From NCBI RefSeq assembly GCF_030462585.1, contig NZ_JASMRU010000008.1, forward strand, positions 126,327-169,567: DNA of 43,241 nt, in the 5' to 3' direction. A program made the position numbers and the translations under genes. This document shows, in pieces, positions 23,690 through 31,861 of this stretch. How positions within the stretch are numbered: position 1 is the stretch's first letter; every line of letters begins with the position of its first letter. The stretch is from Pseudomonas sp. CAN1 (GTDB taxonomy: Bacteria > Pseudomonadota > Gammaproteobacteria > Pseudomonadales > Pseudomonadaceae). Below the pieces are notes generated by a model, which was not told the DNA's origin, made no database searches, and saw only the letters and a list, made by a program, of their open reading frames with translations.

Positions 23690-23732
23690 AGCCCGCCGCG
23701 CAGGACATCGCGGACAAAGTCCGCTCCTACGA
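23690..23732. repeat. 43-nt block identical to 8691-8733
   Basis: AGCCCGCCGCGCAGGACATC followed by the REP variant CGGACAAAGTCCGCTCCTAC. It is base-for-base the same as the block following copy B. Bases 23571-23689 between show no feature. 23733-23774 is the 3' flank of the DUF3325 gene. Confidence 0.85.
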
Positions 23733-23774
23733 CAGCAGAAACTCCTGCGCTAGGCCGGTTCGTGCGCAGAAGCC

Positions 23775-24098
23775 TCAGCCCAGCACGGCCAGCACGCCAC
23801 CAATCACCGGCATGGCTGCCGCCGTCGGCAACGCCCAGCGTGGCCGCCAGGCCAGCAGCAGGACCAGCACCGCGCCAGCGATCATCAATAGACACGCCCA
23901 GTAGACGATGCCCAGTTCGACGCCCATGCAGTGAATCGAATAGGCCAGCGCCAGCGCGCCATCCACCAGCGCCGCAATGCGCAACAGCCGCACGCGCGAC
24001 TCGGAGGGCGCGCTGCCGAACAGGTCGCGATGATGTCGGGACAGCGACAGGCAGGCCGCCGCCAGCGCCAGCAGGTTGAGACCGAACACCAGCAGCAT
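23775..24098 (-). CDS. DUF3325 family membrane protein
   Basis: 107 residues with three to four membrane helices (about 2-20, 38-58, 61-83, 88-105), matching the small DUF3325 proteins encoded behind PepSY genes in siderophore-receptor operons. Its start shares one base with the PepSY stop (TGATG), so it is translationally coupled. The molecular role is not known; association with iron uptake comes from the gene neighbourhood. Confidence 0.8.
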   Translation of the reverse strand: MLLVFGLNLLALAAACLSLSRHHRDLFGSAPSESRVRLLRIAALVDGALALAYSIHCMGVELGIVYWACLLMIAGAVLVLLLAWRPRWALPTAAAMPVIGGVLAVLG

Positions 24099-25621
24099 CA
24101 GGCGTACTCCTCGTTACGGGCACGGCGCGCACGGGCAGGTTCGGCGCGTTCCTGGCCCAGCCGCCAGCCGAGGAAGGCGCACAGCCCGCCGATCAGCAGC
24201 AGGCCGAGATCGATGCCGACCATCATCCAGTCGCCATTGGCGAAGTGCGTGGTCACCCGCCCCGGCTCGGGGCCGAACAGGCTCAGCACCGGCAGCAGCA
24301 GAGCCAATGCGGCCAGGGCGACAAACTGCTCGCGAGCCATGGCGCGGCTGCCACGGCGCAGCAGCGCGTGGGCCAGCGCCAGCAGCCAGATCACCACGAA
24401 GGCAGTGGCTTCCCAGCGGGTACGCTGGAGCATGTCGGCCGGCAGCAGGCGCGACGCCGCCAGCAGGCCCAGCGAGGCAATCGGCAGCCCGCCGCACACT
24501 GCGCCATTGAGCGTGCGCACCAGCGTCACGCCGCGATGGCCGCGGGTCTCGCGCTTGCTGACCCACACCTGCAGGCCGCCGAAGACCATCACGCAGCCCA
24601 CCAGGCCGAGGGCGAAATACATCACCCGCAGCAGCTCGTTGCCGAACTGCGCCATGTGCAGGCCGGTCAGCCAGGCGTAGGTCTTGTAGCCCGGCTTGTA
24701 GGGCTTCTGCAGGTGGATCAGCGCGCCGCTGCCGGAGTCGAAGGACACGGTGCGCTGGTCGTTGACCATGCTCTTGTCCACGGCCTTGCGGATCTGCACC
24801 ATCGCCGCCGCATCGCCGGGGTTCTCGATGTTGATCCAGCCCACCTGGCTGTCGTCGCCCCAGGCCTCGCGGGCCTTGAGGATCATGTTGTCGATGGACT
24901 TGGTCGCCTTGGCCGGCTTGCCCAGCGCCTCGCGCTCGAAGGCGCCCTGCACGTCATGGAAGAAATGCTCCATGTCGTTCTTGTAGGCCACCTTGATGCC
25001 GGCGGTCATGTAGAAGGTGATGAAGATCGCCAGGCCGGTGTAGGCCATCAGCAGGTGGAACGGCAGGCCGAGCACACCCAGCACGTTGTGCGCATCCAGC
25101 CAGGCACGCTGCTTCGCCGCCTTCGGTCGCAGGGTGAAGAAGTCCTTGAAGATGCGCCGGTGGACGATCACCCCGCTGACCAGCGCCACCAGCATGAACA
25201 CGCCGGCCACGCCGACCACGTAGAGGCCGAGGATGCCGCCGTGGAGTTCGTAGTGCAGTTCGAGGAAGAAGTTGCCGCCGACGGTCCTGGGCAGCACTTC
25301 GCCGCTCTGCGCGTCGACCAGGAAGGACTGGAACGGGCTGAAGTCCGCCGGCTCCCAGCCAGCGGTCCAGTACGGCATGCGCTCGCTGGGCGGATGCATC
25401 CAGTAGCCGTGGGCCTTGGGCGCGCGCTCGACGAGCAGCTCGCGAATCTGGTCGGCGCCGACGCTGACCTCCTCCAGCTTGTGCAGCTGCGGGATCATCC
25501 AGCGCGTGAGTTCCTTGTCGAACACCGCGACGGTGCCGGAGAACAGCACCACGAAGAGAATCCAGCTGACCAGCAGCCCTGCCCAGGTATGCAGGCCGGA
25601 CATGGATTGACGCAGGCTCAT
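24098..25621 (-). CDS. PepSY-associated TM helix protein (putative siderophore-iron reductase)
   Basis: A 507-residue inner-membrane protein starting MSLRQSMSGLHTWAGLLVSW, with four to five helices and large periplasmic loops containing PepSY regions. Conserved histidines in helices (HTWAG, ELHYELHGG, LGLPFHLLM, LTGLHMAQFG) could bind heme. Such proteins in Pseudomonas siderophore operons (FpvG/FoxB-like) reduce ferric siderophore in the periplasm or inner membrane. The start at 25621 overlaps the DUF3649 stop by 4 nt. A longer frame to 25705 is only overlap with DUF3649. Confidence 0.85.
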   Translation of the reverse strand: MSLRQSMSGLHTWAGLLVSWILFVVLFSGTVAVFDKELTRWMIPQLHKLEEVSVGADQIRELLVERAPKAHGYWMHPPSERMPYWTAGWEPADFSPFQSFLVDAQSGEVLPRTVGGNFFLELHYELHGGILGLYVVGVAGVFMLVALVSGVIVHRRIFKDFFTLRPKAAKQRAWLDAHNVLGVLGLPFHLLMAYTGLAIFITFYMTAGIKVAYKNDMEHFFHDVQGAFEREALGKPAKATKSIDNMILKAREAWGDDSQVGWINIENPGDAAAMVQIRKAVDKSMVNDQRTVSFDSGSGALIHLQKPYKPGYKTYAWLTGLHMAQFGNELLRVMYFALGLVGCVMVFGGLQVWVSKRETRGHRGVTLVRTLNGAVCGGLPIASLGLLAASRLLPADMLQRTRWEATAFVVIWLLALAHALLRRGSRAMAREQFVALAALALLLPVLSLFGPEPGRVTTHFANGDWMMVGIDLGLLLIGGLCAFLGWRLGQERAEPARARRARNEEYA

Positions 25622-25905
25622 GGGCGTACCCCGTAGCTGGTCGGCAGGAACGCTGCCACCCCCAGCACCACGCTGAGAGCCACCGGCAGCCAGATTGCGC
25701 GCCAAGGGCTCTTCGCGCCGAAGGCATAAATGATCGCAGCGACCCAGACGATGAAGCAGGCCAGGCTGGAGAGCGATACCCGGTCCGGGCGCGACATCGG
25801 CAGGTAGACGCTGAGGAAGGCGGTGGCTGTGTAGGCCAGGGCGTAGCCGCCGACCACGGCGCTGAGGATGCGGGCGGTCACGGCGCCAGCTTGGGTTGCG
25901 GTCAT
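25618..25905 (-). CDS. DUF3649 family membrane protein
   Basis: A 95-residue protein (start MTATQAGAVTARILSAVVGG) with three membrane helices (about 12-32, 40-58, 64-84). DUF3649 proteins precede PepSY and DUF3325 genes in iron-uptake operons. ATG 25905 fits the usual family length, although no strong ribosome-binding site is visible; an upstream in-frame ATG at 25947 is possible. The Fur-like site at 26009-26029 lies about 100 nt upstream, suggesting an iron-regulated promoter for the three-gene set. Confidence 0.8.
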   Translation of the reverse strand: MTATQAGAVTARILSAVVGGYALAYTATAFLSVYLPMSRPDRVSLSSLACFIVWVAAIIYAFGAKSPWRAIWLPVALSVVLGVAAFLPTSYGVRP

Positions 25906-26008
25906 TTGGCGGGGTCTCGGCTGGAGCGGGCGCGGGGAAGCGCGCATGCGATTGAGTTCTGGCAAAGCGGCCCAGGTCCTTCCGGGCACGCGATTGAAAA
26001 GCGGAATT

Positions 26009-26029
26009 ATATGATATTGGTTCTCAATT
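26009..26029. promoter_or_regulatory. Probable Fur box upstream of DUF3649-PepSY-DUF3325
   Basis: ATATGATATTGGTTCTCAAT is AT-rich, in otherwise GC-rich DNA, and contains the half-site pair TGATA / TTCTCA (TGAGAA on the other strand) spaced as in the Fur 19-bp consensus. It lies between the orphan gene's stop (26038) and the DUF3649 start. The match is partial, so assignment depends on position and on the iron-uptake genes that follow. Confidence 0.55.
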
Positions 26030-26037
26030 GAAAGATC

Positions 26038-26625
26038 TCAGCAGCTCCGTTTGTGAGTATCTGTGTCGGAAATCCGCTGTACGGCGTAGGTCGCGGTCAC
26101 ATCCATGGCGCGCAGCAGGTGATTCATCATCAGGTTGGCCTCGGTGGCGAGCTGCGCCGGCGGCTCCTCATGAAGGATGCGCGAGGAGCCTGGGGTCAGC
26201 TCCACCGCGGCCACTATCGTGCCCCGGCCGAACAGGTACTCGTAGAGCAGCAGATAGTCGGTACCGGGCAGGTCCTTGAATTCGGCGACGCGGCGCAGGA
26301 CGTTGATGGCGCCGACAATCCACTCGCGGCTTTCGGGAAACTCCAGCACGCCCAGGCTCCAGGTCTGGGAGCTGTCATCGTAGTGATTCCACGCCGGCGA
26401 ACGCTGGTGCCGCCCCCAGCCATTGATCCAGGCCTCTGCAGTGGTGCCCTGGCCCAACTCGCACAGTTCACTCCAGGTCATGCCTCCTCGTCGGTGCCGG
26501 TCGCCGTCCACCCATCGATCGAGATCCTTGAACGGCTCCGCGGAGCCCGCCTCCATTCTCAGGAACTCTTCGAGTCTGGAGCGGCTGATGGCAACCCTCA
26601 GGTACAGCTGGCATGGCTCGGCCAT
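26038..26625 (-). CDS. Unrecognised protein inserted in the iron-uptake operon
   Basis: 195 residues, no signal peptide and no membrane helix, so probably cytoplasmic. It starts MAEPCQLYLRVAISRSRLEE and is rich in Trp and acidic residues (MTWSELCELG, WINGWGRHQRSPAWNHYDD). The C-terminal half is hydrophobic/acidic (TDYLLLYEYLFGRG, ATEANLMMNHLLRAMD) and the end is basic with a terminal Cys. AGGGGG lies 4-5 nt before ATG 26625. Its composition seems less GC-rich than its neighbours. It separates the TonB receptor from the DUF3649/PepSY genes that usually follow directly. I do not recognise a family. The look is of a small immunity- or regulator-like protein, but that is only impression. Confidence 0.7.
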   Translation of the reverse strand: MAEPCQLYLRVAISRSRLEEFLRMEAGSAEPFKDLDRWVDGDRHRRGGMTWSELCELGQGTTAEAWINGWGRHQRSPAWNHYDDSSQTWSLGVLEFPESREWIVGAINVLRRVAEFKDLPGTDYLLLYEYLFGRGTIVAAVELTPGSSRILHEEPPAQLATEANLMMNHLLRAMDVTATYAVQRISDTDTHKRSC

Positions 26626-26682
26626 GGGACCCCCTGTTGTTCTTATTGCGGTTGATTCTCTCCGAGTGCGATGACCCGGAGT

Positions 26683-26725
26683 GCTGAAACGTTAATCCTA
26701 GGGCTTCGCCCGCGTTCGTTTCAGC
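26683..26725. terminator. Inverted repeat downstream of the TonB receptor region
   Basis: GCTGAAACG (26683-26691) and CGTTTCAGC (26717-26725) are exact inverted repeats, enclosing a small GGGC-TTC-GCCC hairpin. It lies in the 204-nt gap between the receptor stop and the orphan gene start. It could be a factor-independent stop for the receptor message (minus strand) without a T-tract, or a scar of insertion of the orphan gene. Confidence 0.4.
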
Positions 26726-26829
26726 CTCCGCTTTCGACCGTGAAGGGATAATCTTCTGACCGGACTGTACGAATGTTCAATTCCCTCCCCAGCGGTAACG
26801 CCGAGGAGGACCATTCGCGGGGGATTGTC

Positions 26830-29271
26830 CTACCAGCGATAGGTCGCCGTCCCGGTCACGACGCGGCCATTGCCGTAGATACAACGGGTGGCGTCGTAGC
26901 AGCCGGCGATGTATTCGCGGTCGGTAAGGTTGTTGGCGTTGACCGCGAAACGCCAGGGGCCGGTCTGGTAGTGCACCGCAGCGTCGAGCAGCGTGTAGCT
27001 GGGCACGTTCAGCGAGTTGTCCGGGGCACCGGGGTTGCGGCCGTTGTAGCGCACGCCGCCGCCGAAACCGAAGCCTTTCAGCTCGCCATCACGCAGGGTG
27101 TAGTCGGCCCATAGCGAAGCCAGGTTGCGCGGCGTGGGGATGCTGATCGGGGTCTTGCCGTCGCTGTCGTCGTTGGCCTTGGTGATCTTCACGTCCTGGT
27201 AGGTGTAGGTGGCGATCAGGTTCAGCTCGTCGCTCAGGCTGGCCACGCCTTCCAGTTCCAGGCCGCGCGAACGTACTTCGCCGGTCTGCACGCTGCTGTT
27301 GGGGTGGGTCGGGTCCGGGTCGAGGGTCAGCACGTCGCGCTGGGTGATCTCGAACACGGCGGCGGTGACCGAGCTATCCGAGCCCTTGGGCTGGAACTTC
27401 ACGCCCACTTCATATTGCTTGGCCTTGGTCGGGTCGAAGGGCTTGCCCGCGTAGTCGGTGCCGGCATTGGGCGTGAAGCCCTCGCTGTAGCTGAAGTACG
27501 GCGCCAGGCCGTTATCGGCGAGGTAGACCAGCCCTACCCGACCGCTGAAGGCTTCGTCCTTCTGGCTGGCGTGGGTGTCACCGGAGGTGCTGCTGTTGTC
27601 GGTGGTCGAGCTGGCCCAGTCGTAGCGACCGCCCAGGGACAGCACCCAACGCTCGTCGAAGTGCAGCTGGTCCTGCAGGTAGACACCGGTCTGACGCTGA
27701 GTCTGGTCGGTGTAGGTCCAGTCGTCCGCGGTGAAGGCGGATTTATCCACAGGGCCGTAGGAAGGGCCGCCATAGAGGTCCAGCGGCGTGGTCATGACGT
27801 AGGCCTGCGGGTCCTCGGTCTTCTGCCGCTGCCAGTCCAGGCCCAGCAGCAGGGTGTGGCGCAGCCAGCCGGTGCTGAAGTCGGCCTGGGCCTGGTTGTC
27901 CAGGGTCCAGCGCTCGTATTTGGGATTCTCGATGCCGGCGAAGCGCAGCAGGGTGCGGTCGTCGCCGCCGTCCATGCCCCAGTAGCCGGTGGTGCCGGCG
28001 CCGTAGACCATGTTGTCGTTCAGGTCGAGGTGGGCGTAGCGCAGGTTCTGGCGCACCTGCCAGACATCGTTCAGACGGGTTTCGAACTCATAGCCGAGGC
28101 CGTACTGGGTTTTCTCGTACTTGGAGAAGTGTTCGTCGCCGGTGAAGTAGTCGCGGTGGATCTTGCCGTAGGCGCTGCGGGTCAGGGCACCGTTGGCCGG
28201 GAGGAAATTATCCTGGGCGTTGGTGTCATCCTTCAGGTAATTCGCCATGACGGTCAGGTGAGTGTCTTCATCCGGCTGCCAGGTGAGCGACGGCGCCAGC
28301 GCCAGGCGCTTGTCCTCCCAGGGCGTGTCGCGGATATCGCCTTCGTGGCCGACCATCACCACGCGATAGCTCCACACGCCCGCCTCATCCAGCGGGCCGG
28401 TGCTGTCGATGCCCAATTGCTTGCGCGCATCGGTGCCGTACTGCACCTGGATTTCGTGGCTGGCGATGCTGCTCGGGCGCTTCGACACCTGGTTGATCAC
28501 CCCGCCCGGATCGCCCTGGCCGTAGAGCACGCCGGCCGGGCCACGGAGCACTTCGACGCGCTCCAGCATGTAAGGGTCGACCATCCAGCTGGCGAGGTTG
28601 ATGGTGTTGGGCAGCTGCAGGCCGTCCTGGTAGGTGGTCGGCGAGAAGCCGCGGATCACGGTGTACCAGTCGGAACGGTTGTTCGAGCCGTAGGACGACA
28701 CGCCCGGCGTGTAGCGCAGCGCCTCGTTCACCGACTGCACGCCCTGGGCTTCCATGCGGTCGCGGGTGACCACCGAGATCGACTGCGGCGTCTCGTGGAT
28801 CGGCGTGTCGGTCTTGGTCGCGGTGACGCTGCGCTTGGCCACATAGCCCTGCACCGGCCCCTTGGGGTCTTCGGCGGCCTGGCCAGTGATGGTCTGCGCC
28901 TTCATTTCCAGCGTGCCCTCGGTGGCGCTGCGCTGCAGGCGGAAGCTGCCGTCGTCGCTGGCCTCTGCGGCCAGCCCGCTGCCGGAAAGCAGCACAGCGA
29001 AGCCCGACTCCACCGAGTACTCGCCGGCGATGCCCGAACTGCTCAAACCGCGGGTCAGCGCCGGGTCGAAGCTGAGCAGCACACCGGCCTGGCGGGCGTA
29101 GGCGTTCAGTGCATCTTCCAGGCTGCCGGCCGGCACGCTGAAGTGCTGCGCGGCCGGCGCGGCGATAGCGGTGGAGAGTGGCAGCAGCGGCAGGCTGGCG
29201 GCCAGGCCGAGGGCGGCAACGCGCAGGGCGCTGGCCAGCGGGCGCAGGCGCGCGGAGGGGGCGGCAGGCAT
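26830..29271 (-). CDS. TonB-dependent siderophore receptor with N-terminal signalling (STN) domain
   Basis: An 813-residue outer-membrane receptor. It has a signal peptide (to about residue 38, TAIAAPA), then an STN domain (FSVPAGSLEDALNAYARQAG to about 115), as in FpvA/FiuA-type transducers that report ligand binding to an anti-sigma factor. A plug follows with ETPQSISVVTRDRMEAQGV and VLRGPAGVLYGQGDPGGVIN, and then the 22-strand barrel ending in YRW, with the aromatic C-terminus. ATG 29271 has AAGGAA upstream; a GTG 33 nt further lacks one. Siderophore type is not certain; similarity to FiuA-like ferrichrome/hydroxamate receptors is my impression. A paired FecI/FecR is at 35276-36771. Confidence 0.9.
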   Translation of the reverse strand: MPAAPSARLRPLASALRVAALGLAASLPLLPLSTAIAAPAAQHFSVPAGSLEDALNAYARQAGVLLSFDPALTRGLSSSGIAGEYSVESGFAVLLSGSGLAAEASDDGSFRLQRSATEGTLEMKAQTITGQAAEDPKGPVQGYVAKRSVTATKTDTPIHETPQSISVVTRDRMEAQGVQSVNEALRYTPGVSSYGSNNRSDWYTVIRGFSPTTYQDGLQLPNTINLASWMVDPYMLERVEVLRGPAGVLYGQGDPGGVINQVSKRPSSIASHEIQVQYGTDARKQLGIDSTGPLDEAGVWSYRVVMVGHEGDIRDTPWEDKRLALAPSLTWQPDEDTHLTVMANYLKDDTNAQDNFLPANGALTRSAYGKIHRDYFTGDEHFSKYEKTQYGLGYEFETRLNDVWQVRQNLRYAHLDLNDNMVYGAGTTGYWGMDGGDDRTLLRFAGIENPKYERWTLDNQAQADFSTGWLRHTLLLGLDWQRQKTEDPQAYVMTTPLDLYGGPSYGPVDKSAFTADDWTYTDQTQRQTGVYLQDQLHFDERWVLSLGGRYDWASSTTDNSSTSGDTHASQKDEAFSGRVGLVYLADNGLAPYFSYSEGFTPNAGTDYAGKPFDPTKAKQYEVGVKFQPKGSDSSVTAAVFEITQRDVLTLDPDPTHPNSSVQTGEVRSRGLELEGVASLSDELNLIATYTYQDVKITKANDDSDGKTPISIPTPRNLASLWADYTLRDGELKGFGFGGGVRYNGRNPGAPDNSLNVPSYTLLDAAVHYQTGPWRFAVNANNLTDREYIAGCYDATRCIYGNGRVVTGTATYRW

Positions 29272-29356
29272 GGGATTTCCTTGTGCAAAGAAGCGGGACT
29301 GCACAGAGGCCGTACGACGAAAGAAAACCTGCAGAGCGATCTGAAAATATTTTCCG

Positions 29357-30754
29357 TCAGCGCCCGCGCGCCGTATCCATGGCCCGCTCCAGCCCTTCGA
29401 ACACCCTGGGCGACAGGCACTGGGCGACGTTGAAACGCAGGTAGCCGGTGGCGCTCTGGCTCAGGCTGAAGACGTTGCCCGGCGCCAGCACCAGGTTGTC
29501 CGACAGCGCCGCCCGCGACACCTCGGCAGCATCCAGCCCGCCTGGCAGGCAGGCCCAGATGAACACCCCGCCGCGCGGCTCCAGCCAGGGCTGGATGTCC
29601 AGCGCGCGCAGGCGCTGCAGGGTTTCGCCCATGGCATCGGCGAGGCGCCCGCGCAGGCTGTCCAGGTGGCGGCGGTAGCTGCCCTTGCGCAGCAGCTCGT
29701 AGAGCATCTCGGCACTGAACGGACTATTGCCGAAACTGGTGGCCAGCTTCAGATCGACCAGGCGCTCGCACCATTCCGGCTTGGTGGCGATGTAGCCGCA
29801 ACGCACCGAGGCCGACAGCGTCTTGGAGAAGCTGCCGACCTGGATCACCCGCTCCAGCCCGTCGAAGGCCGACAGGCGTGGCGCGCTCTCGTGCTCGAAG
29901 TCGCCGAAGATATCGTCTTCGACGATCAGCAGGTCATGGGCCTCGGCCAGCTTCAGCAGGCGATGGGCAACCAACGGCGAGAGCACCGCGCCGGTGGGGT
30001 TATGGAAGGCCGAGTTGGTGATGTACAGGCGCGGCCGGTGCTGTTCCAGCAGGCTCGCCATGGCGACGACATCCGGCCCGCTCGGCGTGTACGGCACGCC
30101 GACCACCTGCACCCGGTGCGCCCGCAACAGGGCCTGGAAGTTGAAGTAGCCGGGGTCATCCACCAGCACGCAGTCGCCCGGCTCCAGCAGGAAGCGGCAG
30201 ACCAGGTCAATGGCCTGGGTACCGTTGTCGGTGAGCACCACCTGCTGCGGGCCGACCGGCACGCCGTAGTCCGCCAGCCGCCGCGCCAGTTGTTCGCGCA
30301 GGCCGGAATGGCCGTAGGGGCGACCGTACTCCAGCAGGCCTGATTGCGGCGCACGGGCGATCTGCCGCAGCGCGCGGCGCAGCTCTTCCTCCGGCAGCCA
30401 GGACGGCGGCAGCCAGCCGCAACCGGGCTTGAGCGAAGTGTCCGCGGCCTCCAGGGACTGTCTCGAAATCCACAGCGGATCGATGCTGCGGTCCAGCGTC
30501 GGGCCGACGTCCGCCAGGGACAGCGGCGGCGCATGCCCGGCGACATAGAAGCCGGAACCGCGCCGCGCCGCGATCAGGCCGTCGGCGGCCAGGCGGTCGT
30601 AGGCTTCCACCACGGTGGTCTTGGACACTTGCAGCTGCTCGGCCAACTGGCGAATCGACGGCAGCCGTTCGCCCGGCACCAGCGCCCGCGCGGCCAGGCG
30701 CTCGCGCACATGCTGCATCACCGTATCGACCCGCGTGCCCTTTGGCCTGCCCAT
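29357..30754 (-). CDS. MocR/PdxR-type PLP-dependent transcriptional regulator
   Basis: 465 residues: an N-terminal GntR winged helix (about 6-72, LPSIRQLAEQLQVSKTTVVE) fused to a type I aminotransferase domain. Visible PLP residues include DDPGYFNF, FHNPTGAVLS, IVEDDIFGDF and the Schiff-base Lys in QVGSFSKTLS. It is divergent from a DMT exporter gene, a common MocR target. ATG 30754 is where similarity begins; the same frame stays open far upstream through an unrelated gene, which is meaningless. It probably senses an amino compound and controls its export. Confidence 0.9.
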   Translation of the reverse strand: MGRPKGTRVDTVMQHVRERLAARALVPGERLPSIRQLAEQLQVSKTTVVEAYDRLAADGLIAARRGSGFYVAGHAPPLSLADVGPTLDRSIDPLWISRQSLEAADTSLKPGCGWLPPSWLPEEELRRALRQIARAPQSGLLEYGRPYGHSGLREQLARRLADYGVPVGPQQVVLTDNGTQAIDLVCRFLLEPGDCVLVDDPGYFNFQALLRAHRVQVVGVPYTPSGPDVVAMASLLEQHRPRLYITNSAFHNPTGAVLSPLVAHRLLKLAEAHDLLIVEDDIFGDFEHESAPRLSAFDGLERVIQVGSFSKTLSASVRCGYIATKPEWCERLVDLKLATSFGNSPFSAEMLYELLRKGSYRRHLDSLRGRLADAMGETLQRLRALDIQPWLEPRGGVFIWACLPGGLDAAEVSRAALSDNLVLAPGNVFSLSQSATGYLRFNVAQCLSPRVFEGLERAMDTARGR

Positions 30755-30768
30755 GTTGCCCTCGACCC

Positions 30769-30813
30769 AATTTGTACCGAGATAATTTACGGACAGTTTG
30801 CGCAAATTGTACC
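30769..30813. promoter_or_regulatory. Candidate MocR operator (direct repeats) in divergent intergenic region
   Basis: CAATTTGTACC (30768-30778) and CAAATTGTACC (30803-30813) are near-identical direct repeats 35 nt apart, between the divergent MocR and EamA genes. TTTGCGCAAA (30798-30807) is palindromic and overlaps the second. MocR proteins often bind direct repeats spaced by turns of the helix. The assignment is inference from position and repetition. Confidence 0.55.
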
Positions 30814-30883
30814 TTTCTGTCACTGGCCGCCCGGCAGCCCCGCGCGCATCCTCAAGGCTCGCTCTCCTGCCGGATGCCCCACC

Positions 30884-31771
30884 ATGAACAACACCCAAAC
30901 CCTCGCCAGCCACAGCAACCTGAGCGGTTGGCTCAGCGGCTTCCTCGGTGTGCTGATCTTCAGCGGCTCGCTGCCGGCGACTCGCGTGGCAGTGGCCGAC
31001 TTCGACCCGACCTTCCTCACCCTGGCCCGCGCCAGCATCGCCGGCCTGCTGGCCGCGGCGATCCTGCTGCTGCTGCGGCAGAAGCTGCCGGCGCGCAAGG
31101 ACCTGATCCCCCTGCTGGTGGTCGCCGGCGGCGTGGTGGTGGGCTTCCCGCTGCTGACCGCTCTGGCGCTCAAGCACGTCAACTCGGCCCACGCCATCGT
31201 CTTCGTCGGCCTGCTGCCGCTGGCCACCGCGCTGTTCGGCGTGATGCGCGCCGGCGAGCAACCGCGCCCGGCGTTCTGGATCTGCTCGGGGCTGGGCAGC
31301 GCCGTGGTGGCCGGCTTCGCCCTGTCGCAGAGCGGCGCGGGCAACTTCACTGGCGACCTGCTGATGCTCGCCGCCGTCGCCGTCTGCGGCCTGGGCTACG
31401 CCGAGGGCGGCCGCATCGCGCGCCACCTGGGCAGCTGGCAGGTGATCTGCTGGGTGCTGGTGCTGTCCCTGCCGCTGATGCTGCCGCTGGCCTGGTACAC
31501 CCAGCCGGAGAGCTTCGCCGGCACCAGCTGGCCGGCCTGGCTGAGCCTGGGCTATGTGTCGCTGTTCAGCATGCTGATCGGCTTCTTCTTCTGGTACCAC
31601 GGTCTGGCCACCGGCGGCATCGCCGCGGTCGGCCAGCTGCAGCTGCTGCAGCCGTTCTTCGGCCTGGCGCTGGCCGGCCTGTTGTTGCACGAACAGATCA
31701 GCCCGCTGATGGCCGGCGCCACCGTCGCCGTGGTTCTGTGCGTCGCCGGAGCAAAACGCTTCGCCCGCTGA
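30884..31771 (+). CDS. EamA/DMT-family exporter
   Basis: A 295-residue ten-helix transporter with two EamA repeats (about 15-140 and 150-290). It begins MNNTQTLASHSNLSGWLSGF and has GYAEGGRIARHLG between the repeats and HEQISPLMAGA near the end. ATG 30884 starts after the divergent promoter region; the upstream extension of the frame is within the regulator gene. It probably exports an amino acid or similar compound under control of the adjacent MocR protein. Confidence 0.88.
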   Translation: MNNTQTLASHSNLSGWLSGFLGVLIFSGSLPATRVAVADFDPTFLTLARASIAGLLAAAILLLLRQKLPARKDLIPLLVVAGGVVVGFPLLTALALKHVNSAHAIVFVGLLPLATALFGVMRAGEQPRPAFWICSGLGSAVVAGFALSQSGAGNFTGDLLMLAAVAVCGLGYAEGGRIARHLGSWQVICWVLVLSLPLMLPLAWYTQPESFAGTSWPAWLSLGYVSLFSMLIGFFFWYHGLATGGIAAVGQLQLLQPFFGLALAGLLLHEQISPLMAGATVAVVLCVAGAKRFAR

Positions 31772-31861
31772 CCGCCGGTTTCCTTCCGCGTCCCGCCCGA
31801 GAAAAATCGCGGTATCATCGGGCGTTTGCGTACTCGGCTGGACTGCCGGAAGGACACTCGG

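Noticed and set aside
22902-23732. CRISPR array
   Set aside because: Repeats are palindromic REPs in both orientations with irregular spacing and no uniform spacers; no cas genes are present.
26683-26725. Integron attC-like or phage attachment site
   Set aside because: There is an inverted repeat, but no GTTRRRY core in the right place, no integrase, and no duplicated flank on the other side of the orphan gene.
27304-29433. 709-codon plus-strand open frame opposite the TonB receptor
   Set aside because: Composition is repetitive Val/Gly/Ala/His-rich, without family motifs; the receptor on the other strand is unmistakable.
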